Source of the DNA: JASGJS01 sp047601185
GTDB lineage: Bacteria; Pseudomonadota; Gammaproteobacteria; JAURND01
Direction: 5' to 3'
Assembly (NCBI GenBank): GCA_047601185.1
Contig: JASGJS010000001.1
Span: 248,001 to 312,000 of the forward strand
DNA length: 64,000 bases
The translations under genes and the position numbers were made by a program. Shown here piece by piece: positions 1 through 7,460 of the stretch (positions within the stretch are counted from its first letter, which is position 1; each line of letters starts with the position of its first letter). The notes below the pieces were generated by a model. It was not told the DNA's origin and did no database searches. It worked only from the letters and a program-made list of their open reading frames with translations.

Positions 1-129
1 GACTTCGGGCACTTCTAAATCGGATTGTGGAAGCAATGAAATATGAATTTCTCCGAGAATTTCTTTAAATTCACGCAGTTTTCCAGCGTTGTTGCTGGCG
101 AGTATCACGGCTGGGGCGTTGCTATGCAT
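1..129 (-). CDS. rdgB: XTP/dITP diphosphatase (RdgB/Ham1), partial N terminus
   Basis: The first 43 residues of a protein whose remainder lies beyond the left edge of the window. The stretch VILASNNAGKLREFKEIL is the hallmark N-terminal substrate-binding segment of the RdgB/Ham1 family, which hydrolyses non-canonical purine triphosphates (XTP, dITP) to monophosphates and keeps them out of DNA. The ATG at 127-129 fits the family start. It lies downstream of, and in the same direction as, the large unknown gene at 297-3611, with a possible terminator between them. The family assignment is firm; nothing can be said about the C-terminal part. Confidence 0.88.
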   Translation of the reverse strand, partial: MHSNAPAVILASNNAGKLREFKEILGEIHISLLPQSDLEVPEV

Positions 130-188
130 GGATCGTTCCTTTCAAGAATCTGTCTCATATTGAACTGACCACATTAAAAAGTCCAGTG

Positions 189-219
189 TTACCGAGCGAT
201 GGAGCAAGTCGCTCGGTAA
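189..219 (-). terminator. Possible terminator hairpin between the large membrane-protein gene and rdgB
   Basis: A perfect 11-bp inverted repeat (TTACCGAGCGA at 189-199, TCGCTCGGTAA at 209-219) with a 9-nt loop. On the minus strand it is followed about eight bases later by a short T run (ACTTTTTAA), so it could stop transcription leaving the gene at 297-3611. The T run is neither adjacent nor long, so the assignment is tentative. Confidence 0.4.
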
Positions 220-296
220 AAACTTAAGACTTTGAAGATAAGATAATTAACCCTTTCCTCATGGCGTAGGACCTGTATCAGGCTCACCATCTGAGC

Positions 297-3200
297 TTAG
301 CAGCGGTTTTCTAAGTTCCGATGGATCTTTTTCTTAAACCAATCTCCAAAGAAAGATTTTGCCGTCGAACTTTGCCCTCCATTGGATGTTTCCTTAGCTT
401 CCTGAGTTTTACGTTTAGCTTCTCTCTCTTCCTCTAATTGGAGCTCCTGATTAATTCTGTCAATAGCCTGCTTTAAAACTTCTGGTGTATATTCATGTTT
501 TTTAGCCCAAAAAGTTAGCGCCGCTCTTACAAACATGGATCTTTCCTGGTCTTCTGGTCTAGGTGGCCCAATGGCAGCTTTGGCAAAAAAGTAAGAAAAT
601 GTGTCTTTCAATGCCTGACCAAAAACAGGCATGTCACCAAGTTGAACCGTCACTGCAAATAGTAACATCGAATAGAGCCCCACATAAATATTTACGGGGA
701 TATCTATATCTAATTCTTCTGCATTTTCAGCCGTATTCGCTAAAAACCCTATAAACACCAAAATTCGCCCTGATCGTGCAATGAGGTTACCCGTTGCCTG
801 AATAAAATTTGACAATTTTCCATTCTCTTCAAAATATTTTGCAACTTTATCAAAAGCGACCTCTCCTTTTTCTTTAGGATTATATGAAATAAACTTTGAA
901 GTTTCAGTTTTCACACCAGGAAAAAGTGCTTTAATGTTTGAATCTTCAAATAATTTTTTAATACCTTCTTCTTGCTGCTTTAGATTTTCCGCTCGACAAA
1001 CGAGCCCCTTACTTAGGTAGTGAGAAGAGATATAAGATTGCATAGAGAAAGCTAAGGCCGAAGCAGCAACACCCGTCCAACGCAATGCAGGTGAACTATG
1101 ATATAAAGCTTCATACATCAATCCTCCCGCGCCAATACCACGCGTTGTCGCTAATGCTAAATTACTCAATACATCCCAGCCTCGGACCACCGCTTGTTGC
1201 ATTTGTTGAGAGTCTAAATCGCTAAATGTCAGTTTCGCTTCAGTTTGGAGACGTCGAGAAAAATAAGTGACGTGAGCTGTCCCTAGCCCAAGACTCGCTA
1301 AGATGGCCAATACAACTCCGCGATATTCCTCAGGTGTATGCATAACCCCTATAGCGGTATCAATTAATGTATTAATTTGAGAAGCAGTTCTATAAACCAT
1401 AATAGAACCCACGCGAAATTTCTTTTCAAAATTAACCGCAAGTGCTTCGAGTTTTTCAGCTCGAGTCAGCTCAGTCGTATCACCCGGTTTTAAACAATCA
1501 CAATGTTTTGTTATAGCCTCAATCAAGGCAGCGCCAGCAATGGAACTCCCCTTACTACTACAGGAAACACCATCCATAAAATTATAAGCGGTAATTAATT
1601 TAGGCTCGGTTTCTTTAACTTGCACCCCTCTCCCCTTTAGTGCATGTTCTCTAACTTGCTTTTCCTCAGCCGGGGTTAGCGTTCGTAAGAGCTGTTTTTT
1701 TGTCGGTCCTATAGCTTCGCTTTCTGTCTCTAACATTTCATACAGATTTAGCTCTTCTCCTTCGCGCTTTAAAAGGAGTGATGCTGAAGCGGAAGGCTTT
1801 TTGTCATCTGCCAGCTCAGGCTCTTTAACGACAAGTGTTTTAGGGAACTCTGGCAGAACCTCTTTAAACATCGTGACATCTTTTTGTTGTAATCGATTAT
1901 TTTTATACCAATAGGCAGTAATATTACCTCCCTTACCTTGCTTAAGACCAACCTTATCCTCTCCCAATAATCCCGCAGTAATTTTTGTATCCCCATTGAT
2001 CAGTAACAAACTGTAAGGATTTTTGCTAAGCAACTGGTCGATAAATGCATCCGAATGTTTTACAAGTTGTTCGCCTAAAAACATGTTGTAATAAGCCGTA
2101 CCTGAAGCCTCTATCCAAAGACTCAGTGGAAAGAAAAAGGCGGCTTGTAATTTTTTACTGGGATCTAGCCCAAACTCTGTTTCAGAAAAAGGATTTAAAT
2201 TTAAAAAATCTTTGTCTGCAATTGCAATCACATCCGAAAACGTCAATCCAATAGAGGCTAGAAAATAAACGAATTGATTAAATTTCGTAAATCCTTTCCT
2301 TATTTTGGAATAAAAAGGACTATCTTGCTGCTCTAAGTCCTTAATTCTTTCCATGCCCACTAGCGGATTTAAAGAAGCTGCTTCTGGCCTCAGCTGTAAG
2401 AGCTCGAATAATGCCAATTCATCAGAAAAATTAAAATGTTTTTTGTGAGATGCTAAAGCTTTATGTATATTTTTTAAAGCTGCAAGATTGATTTCTTTGG
2501 TATGGGCAGCTTTCTCTTTGGTATAGTAAGTCGCCTGTAATATTCCTCGGGTCATAGAAAGATATAAACAATCCGTTCTTTCTTTTCCTTTTTCGGCCTT
2601 TCCAAATCGAACCGTATAACCGGTTTCTGTTTCTTTATCATCTTTAGGTTCTTGAGGGCGGTTTCGAGCTTTAGGCTCAACCCCAAACAAATGACAAATC
2701 TCATCCTTCTCTGCAACTGTTAACCTTTGATCGGTTAATTCTGATGAATTTTGTGATTTTTTATCCTTTTGACGTGACTGTAATGTTTCAACTTTTTCCA
2801 ATAAACTGAGGTTTATATTAAATTCATGCGGCTTTTTGGTGTCGGGTAAAATAGTGGTAATGCCTATCTTTTTTTGCTGATCTTCAGCGTCATCATTCCT
2901 GTATACGTATAACTGTTCCGGTTTAACATTTACTGACTCAGGAGCCTCGGAGATGAGTTGGACCCCGTAACCCGGTTTTTTGTCTATCGCTTCAGCAATC
3001 TCTTCCATAACATTGACAGAAGTCATGTCAACCAGCAAATTACCGGAGGCACAGACACCAAAACTAGCTTGAGCTAAACCTTCAACCAGTTCTGCTTTAG
3101 ACCAGCTTCCCGAGTTCTTTTGAACTTGGCTGAGAATTTTCTGTAAATTTTTAAAGAGAAAATAAGAGAATAATGGCTCAATGGCTACAGCAGAAATACA

Positions 3201-3611
3201 GATAAAATTTATTCCAAAAGTACGAAGACCCTCTTTATTTGTTTGATAGAGCTCTTGGAGTCTTGCGTAAGCTTCTTTAAAAATGCTTTTTTGAACTTCT
3301 GGATCCTGCAAGTCTTTAACTGTAATTGGAATATCTTCTAAGCATGTGTCTCTATTGATAGATCCTAGCGTTGAAATACCGGGTAGACTTGTTTCCTCCT
3401 TAGTCTTATTCATTTGTAGGAGTGTGGTTTTAGCGTCCTGGGGATCTGTATCAGGGCTATTAGGCTGAAGTACCTTTTGTTGCGCCTTTTGATTATTGCG
3501 TTTTTTCTCATCAGGCTCTTTTTTATTTTTTTTATTCTTTGCAATTCCATTGGAAGGATTGGAAATCCCTTTAACAGCTGTGGAGGATTTAATAGGAAGT
3601 TCTTCAGCCAT
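297..3611 (-). CDS. Large multi-pass membrane protein of unknown function (1104 aa), effector-like
   Basis: I do not recognise this family. It has a charged, Lys-rich N terminus without a signal peptide (about residues 1-65), hydrophobic segments near residues 133-155, 175-200, 440-465, 485-515, 760-785, 815-865 and 945-995, and a strongly charged C-terminal tail (Glu/Lys/Arg-rich, about 1045-1104). Long hydrophilic domains separate the membrane parts. A GAGGG ribosome-binding site precedes the ATG at 3609-3611. The gene stands alone, with repeat-rich DNA upstream. Very large membrane proteins with charged ends and no export signal are common among Dot/Icm-type effectors of Legionellales, so an effector role is conceivable but only inferred. 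Base composition looks slightly more AT-rich than the neighbouring transporter genes. Confidence 0.75.
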   Translation of the reverse strand: MAEELPIKSSTAVKGISNPSNGIAKNKKNKKEPDEKKRNNQKAQQKVLQPNSPDTDPQDAKTTLLQMNKTKEETSLPGISTLGSINRDTCLEDIPITVKDLQDPEVQKSIFKEAYARLQELYQTNKEGLRTFGINFICISAVAIEPLFSYFLFKNLQKILSQVQKNSGSWSKAELVEGLAQASFGVCASGNLLVDMTSVNVMEEIAEAIDKKPGYGVQLISEAPESVNVKPEQLYVYRNDDAEDQQKKIGITTILPDTKKPHEFNINLSLLEKVETLQSRQKDKKSQNSSELTDQRLTVAEKDEICHLFGVEPKARNRPQEPKDDKETETGYTVRFGKAEKGKERTDCLYLSMTRGILQATYYTKEKAAHTKEINLAALKNIHKALASHKKHFNFSDELALFELLQLRPEAASLNPLVGMERIKDLEQQDSPFYSKIRKGFTKFNQFVYFLASIGLTFSDVIAIADKDFLNLNPFSETEFGLDPSKKLQAAFFFPLSLWIEASGTAYYNMFLGEQLVKHSDAFIDQLLSKNPYSLLLINGDTKITAGLLGEDKVGLKQGKGGNITAYWYKNNRLQQKDVTMFKEVLPEFPKTLVVKEPELADDKKPSASASLLLKREGEELNLYEMLETESEAIGPTKKQLLRTLTPAEEKQVREHALKGRGVQVKETEPKLITAYNFMDGVSCSSKGSSIAGAALIEAITKHCDCLKPGDTTELTRAEKLEALAVNFEKKFRVGSIMVYRTASQINTLIDTAIGVMHTPEEYRGVVLAILASLGLGTAHVTYFSRRLQTEAKLTFSDLDSQQMQQAVVRGWDVLSNLALATTRGIGAGGLMYEALYHSSPALRWTGVAASALAFSMQSYISSHYLSKGLVCRAENLKQQEEGIKKLFEDSNIKALFPGVKTETSKFISYNPKEKGEVAFDKVAKYFEENGKLSNFIQATGNLIARSGRILVFIGFLANTAENAEELDIDIPVNIYVGLYSMLLFAVTVQLGDMPVFGQALKDTFSYFFAKAAIGPPRPEDQERSMFVRAALTFWAKKHEYTPEVLKQAIDRINQELQLEEEREAKRKTQEAKETSNGGQSSTAKSFFGDWFKKKIHRNLENRC

Positions 3612-3787
3612 AACATTACCCTCGTATCATTTTTATATTAACAACCGCAACCCTGGTTGCCTTAATATACAGCGGCGAAAGCGCCAGAGTATATGTGAAA
3701 TACCCAGAATAAGTCAATTTGAAAAAAATGACATTTGGTAATTTTTCGATAAACTATTGTGATTAAACACTAAATTGTTTTAATTTA

Positions 3788-4092
3788 AGCGGGCAAGCTG
3801 CCCGCGCTCCCAGGCTCGAGCCTTGTTCAAGTTAAAGCTATCATTAACCATTGGAGTGGTTTCAGCTACAAAGCTTAAAGCGGGGAAGCGACGCTTGAGG
3901 GTTTTGGGGTTTTTTAAGCGGGCTAGCAGCCCGCGCTCCCAGAGGCTCGAGCCTTATTTTAGTTAAAGCTATCATCAAACCCTGGGAGGTTCTTTCTTGT
4001 ATGGTATAAAGCTTACGAGGCGGAAAACTATCCCAGTGGCGCTTGGTCATGAAAGGCGCAAAATTTGGGAGCGCGGGCAGCTTGCCCGCTGC
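3788..4092. repeat. Composite palindromic repeat cluster (family 1)
   Basis: The gene-free stretch 3612-4186 holds three copies of a palindrome with the core GCGGGCAAGCTGCCCGC or its variant GCGGGCTAGCAGCCCGC, each followed or preceded by CGCTCCCAGGCTCGAGC: 3788-3822, 3916-3953 and, inverted, 4067-4090. The first two are followed by the same short sequence (TTAAAGCTATCAT). The DNA between the second and third copies (AAGCTTACGAGGC...CATGAAAGGCGCAAAA) resembles the interior of the cluster at 7214-7445, so this is a composite element rather than scattered REPs. An open frame of 80 codons across it is repeat-derived and not called as a gene. Confidence 0.85.
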
Positions 4093-4186
4093 ATTTAAAT
4101 ACATTAAATACGAGCTTGACGATATTAGATTATTATGGGAGTTTATGTTGTTTTAATGTGCTTAGCGATTTGCTTGGAACCGACTT

Positions 4187-4945
4187 ATGACTTATAAACT
4201 CAGCATCCACAACCTCCATAAATCCTTTGGTCAGCATCCTATCTTACGTGGCGTGAGCTTTGCCGCCAACTCAGGGGATGTGGTGGCCTTGATGGGCAGC
4301 AGTGGGTCGGGGAAGAGCACTTTGCTGCGCTGTATTAACCTCCTCACTGAGCCTGAGGCCGGGGAAATTCGGATCGACCAGCAGATCTTAACCTTTCAAC
4401 CTAACCAGCCTTTGAACTTATCGCAAAAGCAGATCACGGCGTTGCGGCTGAAAATCGGTATGGTTTTCCAGCAATTCAACTTGTGGGCGCACAAAACGGT
4501 GTTAGAAAATCTGATTGAGGCCCCCATTTATGTGTTGAAGCAGCCCAAAACCGTGGCGGTTGAAAATGCCCTTGGCTTGCTCGAAAAAGTCGGGCTGCTT
4601 GATAAGAAAAATCAATATCCGATACAATTGTCGGGAGGGCAGCAGCAACGCGCCGCCATAGCTCGGGCGTTGATGATGAAGCCAGAGATTATGCTATTTG
4701 ATGAGCCTACATCGGCCTTAGACCCTGAAATGGTCGGCGAAGTGTTGAGCGTGATGCAGTCTTTGGCGAAAGAAGGCATGACGATGTTGGTGGCGACCCA
4801 TGAGCTAGGTTTTGCACGGAATGTGGCGAATCAGGCGATTTTTTTGGATCAAGGCGTGATTGTGGAGCAAGGGGATACGCAAGCGATGTTTGGTAATCCT
4901 CAGACGCAGCGGTTTAAGCGGTTTTTAGAGGCGGTGAGGCATTAA
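4187..4945 (+). CDS. artP: Amino-acid (arginine-type) ABC transporter ATP-binding protein
   Basis: ATPase subunit that powers uptake of a basic or polar amino acid across the inner membrane. Walker A GSSGSGKST lies at residues 37-45, the signature LSGGQQQR near 148, and Walker B IMLFDEPTSALDPE near 168, followed by the H-loop ATHELGFARNVA. The length (252 aa) and the inserted loop after Walker A are typical of the ArtP/HisP/GlnQ class. It is the first of four same-strand genes: ATPase, binding protein and two permeases in the artPIQM order. A terminator-like family-2 repeat separates it from the binding-protein gene. The substrate cannot be read from the sequence; arginine is inferred from the gene order. 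Confidence 0.9.
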   Translation: MTYKLSIHNLHKSFGQHPILRGVSFAANSGDVVALMGSSGSGKSTLLRCINLLTEPEAGEIRIDQQILTFQPNQPLNLSQKQITALRLKIGMVFQQFNLWAHKTVLENLIEAPIYVLKQPKTVAVENALGLLEKVGLLDKKNQYPIQLSGGQQQRAAIARALMMKPEIMLFDEPTSALDPEMVGEVLSVMQSLAKEGMTMLVATHELGFARNVANQAIFLDQGVIVEQGDTQAMFGNPQTQRFKRFLEAVRH

Positions 4946-4952
4946 AAGAACT

Positions 4953-5013
4953 CCCCCCTCATCCGGCCTATCGGCCACCTTCTCCCACGGAGGGGAGAAG
5001 GCACCACCTCAAA
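4953..5013. repeat. Family-2 nested-hairpin repeat
   Basis: CCCCTCATCCGG..., then CCTTCTCCCACGGAGGGGAGAAGG (hairpin), then a CACCACCTCAAA tail. It begins within 10 bp of the artP stop codon. The same unit recurs at 13711, 26108, 32484, 35060, 51283 (inverted) and 51373, mostly just after stop codons. The hairpin could attenuate transcription into the downstream binding-protein gene. Confidence 0.85.
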
Positions 5014-5091
5014 CTTTTGTTGGATTTCAATCTTTGTGATTGAAAAGGTTCTTAAAATCTCTTTCAATAATGAGAAAGGAGACAGTGATAA

Positions 5092-5853
5092 ATGCTAAAA
5101 AAAATCTTAGTTTTACTCGGTTTAGGTTTCAGTCAAACGCTTTTGGCCGCGCTCCCACCAACCATTACTTTTGCTACAGAGGCGACCTACCCTCCGTTTG
5201 AGTATGTTGCACCTTCTGGGGAGATTAAGGGGTTTGATATTGAGTTGGCTAAGGCGTTATGCCAAACCTTAAACGTCCAGTGCACATTTACCAATCAGCC
5301 CTGGCAAAGCCTAATCCCCAGTTTAAAATTAGGGAAATTCGATGCCCTGATTAGCGCGATGGGTATCACGGCAGAGCGTCAACAACAAGTGGATTTCTCT
5401 CAACCGTATTTGCCTGCTACTGCCAGCCTAGTGGCGCTCGCTTCAGATCACTTACAACTCACACCTGCCAGCTTAGAAGGCAAGATTGTCGGGGTGCAAG
5501 GCGGCGCGACCATGGAACAATACATGAACACCGTTTATAAGGGCGTGGTGACGGTTAAACCTTATGCGAGTTTACAAGATGCCTTGTTAGATTTAACGTC
5601 CGGTCGAGTGGACGCTGTTTTAGGAGATACTCCGTCGTTAGTCGACTGGTTGAACAAACATGATACCGCCAAAAAATACCAGCTGGTGGGTGAACCGATT
5701 AATGATCCGCAAATCTTTGGCGCGGGCTATGCCATTGCGGTCAAAAAAGGCCATCGAGAATTGTTGGATGCTTTTAACAAAGCCTTAGCGACCATCAAAA
5801 GTAATGGCAGTTACGATAAGCTCGTTGATGCTTATTTTCCGCATACACCATGA
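5092..5853 (+). CDS. artI: Periplasmic amino-acid-binding protein of ABC transporter (ArtI/ArtJ-like)
   Basis: Extracellular solute-binding protein family 3, 253 aa. A Sec signal peptide (MLKKILVLLGLGFSQTLLAA) is followed by the family opening ITFATEATYPPFEYV and the segment GFDIELAKALC. Later segments KFDALISAMGITAERQQQVDFSQPY and VDAVLGDTPSLVDWL are typical of the two lobes that close around an amino acid. A strong AGGAG site precedes the ATG. The stop codon overlaps the start of the permease gene artQ by 4 bp (ATGA), so the two are translationally coupled. The binding protein delivers its substrate to the ArtQ-ArtM channel. Specificity for arginine is inferred from gene order. Confidence 0.88.
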   Translation: MLKKILVLLGLGFSQTLLAALPPTITFATEATYPPFEYVAPSGEIKGFDIELAKALCQTLNVQCTFTNQPWQSLIPSLKLGKFDALISAMGITAERQQQVDFSQPYLPATASLVALASDHLQLTPASLEGKIVGVQGGATMEQYMNTVYKGVVTVKPYASLQDALLDLTSGRVDAVLGDTPSLVDWLNKHDTAKKYQLVGEPINDPQIFGAGYAIAVKKGHRELLDAFNKALATIKSNGSYDKLVDAYFPHTP

Positions 5854-6521
5854 ACCTATTTCAGGGGTATTTACCCCAACTCTTAACAGGCGCTTGGATC
5901 ACCGTCCAAGTGGCCTGTTGTTCTTTACTGCTGGGGTTACTGCTGGGGTTGTTGGGTGCTTCAGCTGAAGCCAGTCGCTTTCGAGTGATCCGTTATTTTG
6001 CCACCAGCGTGATTTCCGTGATTCGCGGCTTACCCGAACTATTGGTGTTATTTTTTATTTATTTTGGGGGAACTCTGCTATTAACATCCCTGATGAAACA
6101 CTATGTGGATGTTTCGGCTTTCTGGGCTGGGGTGGTTGCATTAGGATTATTGTTCGGCTCTTATGCCTCCCAAGTTTTTCGGGCCGCTTTTTTGGCCGTC
6201 CCTGCGGGACAAATAGAGGCCGCTAAAGCACTCGGGCTAAAGCGCTGGCTGATTTTTAGTCATATTCAATTACCACAAGCCTGGCGCCACGCACTACCCG
6301 GCTTAGGCAATTTATGGTTAGTGCTACTGAAAGATACCGCGTTAGTTTCGTTGATTGGTTTATCCGATCTGATGAATAAAGCCCAGTTGGCTTCTTCCTC
6401 CACTCGCCTCCCTTTTACTTTCTTTTTGACTGCTGCAGTGTTTTATTTACTGCTGACCTCGATTTCGCAAGGCATTATGAGGCAACTTGCACAACGCGCC
6501 ACTCGACATTTAAATACATGA
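5850..6521 (+). CDS. artQ: Amino-acid ABC transporter permease (ArtQ-like)
   Basis: Inner-membrane permease subunit, 223 aa, with about five hydrophobic segments. The HisMQ-class region FVIRG-like motif (VIRGLPELLVLFFIYFGG, residues about 55-75) and the EAA loop (GQIEAAKALGLKRWLIFSHIQLPQAWRHALPGLGN, about 115-150) contact the ATPase. It overlaps the binding protein upstream and the second permease downstream by 4 bp each. With ArtM it should form the heterodimeric translocation path. Confidence 0.9.
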   Translation: MNLFQGYLPQLLTGAWITVQVACCSLLLGLLLGLLGASAEASRFRVIRYFATSVISVIRGLPELLVLFFIYFGGTLLLTSLMKHYVDVSAFWAGVVALGLLFGSYASQVFRAAFLAVPAGQIEAAKALGLKRWLIFSHIQLPQAWRHALPGLGNLWLVLLKDTALVSLIGLSDLMNKAQLASSSTRLPFTFFLTAAVFYLLLTSISQGIMRQLAQRATRHLNT

Positions 6522-7189
6522 TATTAGACTCTTTATCTGATTTAGCCCACGGTGTAGTAATCACCTTGTCATTGACCGCCTGCAGTTTGTGTGTGGGCTT
6601 ACTGCTGGCTTTATTACTGACATTGGGGCTATTGAGTCGACGCGTTGTATTGATCACACCCATCCAGATCTTTTTATTTTTTATCCGCGGTACGCCCTTA
6701 TTAGTGCAAATTTTTTTAATTTATTATGGCAGCGCGCAATTTGATTGGCTGAAAGCTTCGCCATTGTGGGTGTTATTTCGAGATCCTTTTGCGTGTGCGG
6801 TGATGGCATTAGCGTTTAATACCTCAGCGTATACTACCGTATTATTAAAAGGCGCGATCGATTCAGTACCGAGCAATGAAGTAATAGCGTGTGAAGCGAT
6901 GGGCATGTCACGCTTGCTAATGTTTAGACGGATTATTTTACCGCGGGCGATTCGGATTGCGCTGCCGGCTTATTCTAATGAAGTGATTATGGTGCTGAAA
7001 GGGACTTCTTTAGCTAGCACCATTACGCTGTTGGATTTAATGGGGGTGACTAATCAAATTATTGCCAGAACGTATGCGACTATTCCGTATTTACTGGTGG
7101 CGGGGGTTATTTATTTGAGTTTAAATGCGTTGTTAGTGACGGTGTTTCGGAAGTTAGAGTTTAAAGCGAATCGATATTTACGAGTGTAA
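6518..7189 (+). CDS. artM: Amino-acid ABC transporter permease (ArtM-like)
   Basis: Second permease, also 223 aa. It carries FFIRGTPLLVQIFLIYYGSAQF and an EAA loop (NEVIACEAMGMSRLLMFRRIILPRAIRIALPAYSNE) as in the HisM/ArtM group. It is the last gene of the artP-I-Q-M group and overlaps artQ by 4 bp. A cluster of family-1 palindromes follows directly (7214-7445), and no classical terminator is seen. The name rests on the operon order; the family itself is certain. Confidence 0.9.
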   Translation: MILDSLSDLAHGVVITLSLTACSLCVGLLLALLLTLGLLSRRVVLITPIQIFLFFIRGTPLLVQIFLIYYGSAQFDWLKASPLWVLFRDPFACAVMALAFNTSAYTTVLLKGAIDSVPSNEVIACEAMGMSRLLMFRRIILPRAIRIALPAYSNEVIMVLKGTSLASTITLLDLMGVTNQIIARTYATIPYLLVAGVIYLSLNALLVTVFRKLEFKANRYLRV

Positions 7190-7213
7190 ATTTTTAAAAA
7201 GCCGTTAAAAAGC

Positions 7214-7445
7214 AGCGGGCTAGCAGCCCGCGCCCCGAGTCCCAGCCTCATGTGGGTTTGAGCGACCTCCAAACTTTAAAGTTCTATCGATGGAAAGCTT
7301 AGCCTAGAGAGGCAAAAAGCACCGTTTGGCTTTTTGTCATGGAGGCACAAAACCTGGGAGCCCGGGCAGCTTGCCCGCTTAAAAGCTTGACGATAGCTTG
7401 TGTTAAATGAAGCTCGAGCCTGGGAGCGCGGGCTGCTAGCCCGCT
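7214..7445. repeat. Composite palindromic repeat cluster (family 1)
   Basis: Fills most of the 271-bp space between the convergent artM and OPT transporter genes. Palindromes lie at 7214-7233 (GCGGGCTAGCAGCCCGC), 7356-7379 (GGGCAGCTTGCCCGCT) and 7412-7445 (CTCGAGCCTGGGAGCGCGGG, then GCTGCTAGCCCGCT). The DNA between the first two copies (AAGCTTAGCCTAGAGAGGC...CATGGAGGCACAAAACCTGGGAGC) matches the internal part of the cluster at 3916-4090, so the two are related composite elements. Confidence 0.85.
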
Positions 7446-7460
7446 GCTCTTTACATTCTT

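Noticed and set aside
3862..4104. Open reading frame of 80 codons on the minus strand
   Set aside because: It runs entirely through family-1 palindromic repeats and has no ribosome-binding site or protein-like composition.
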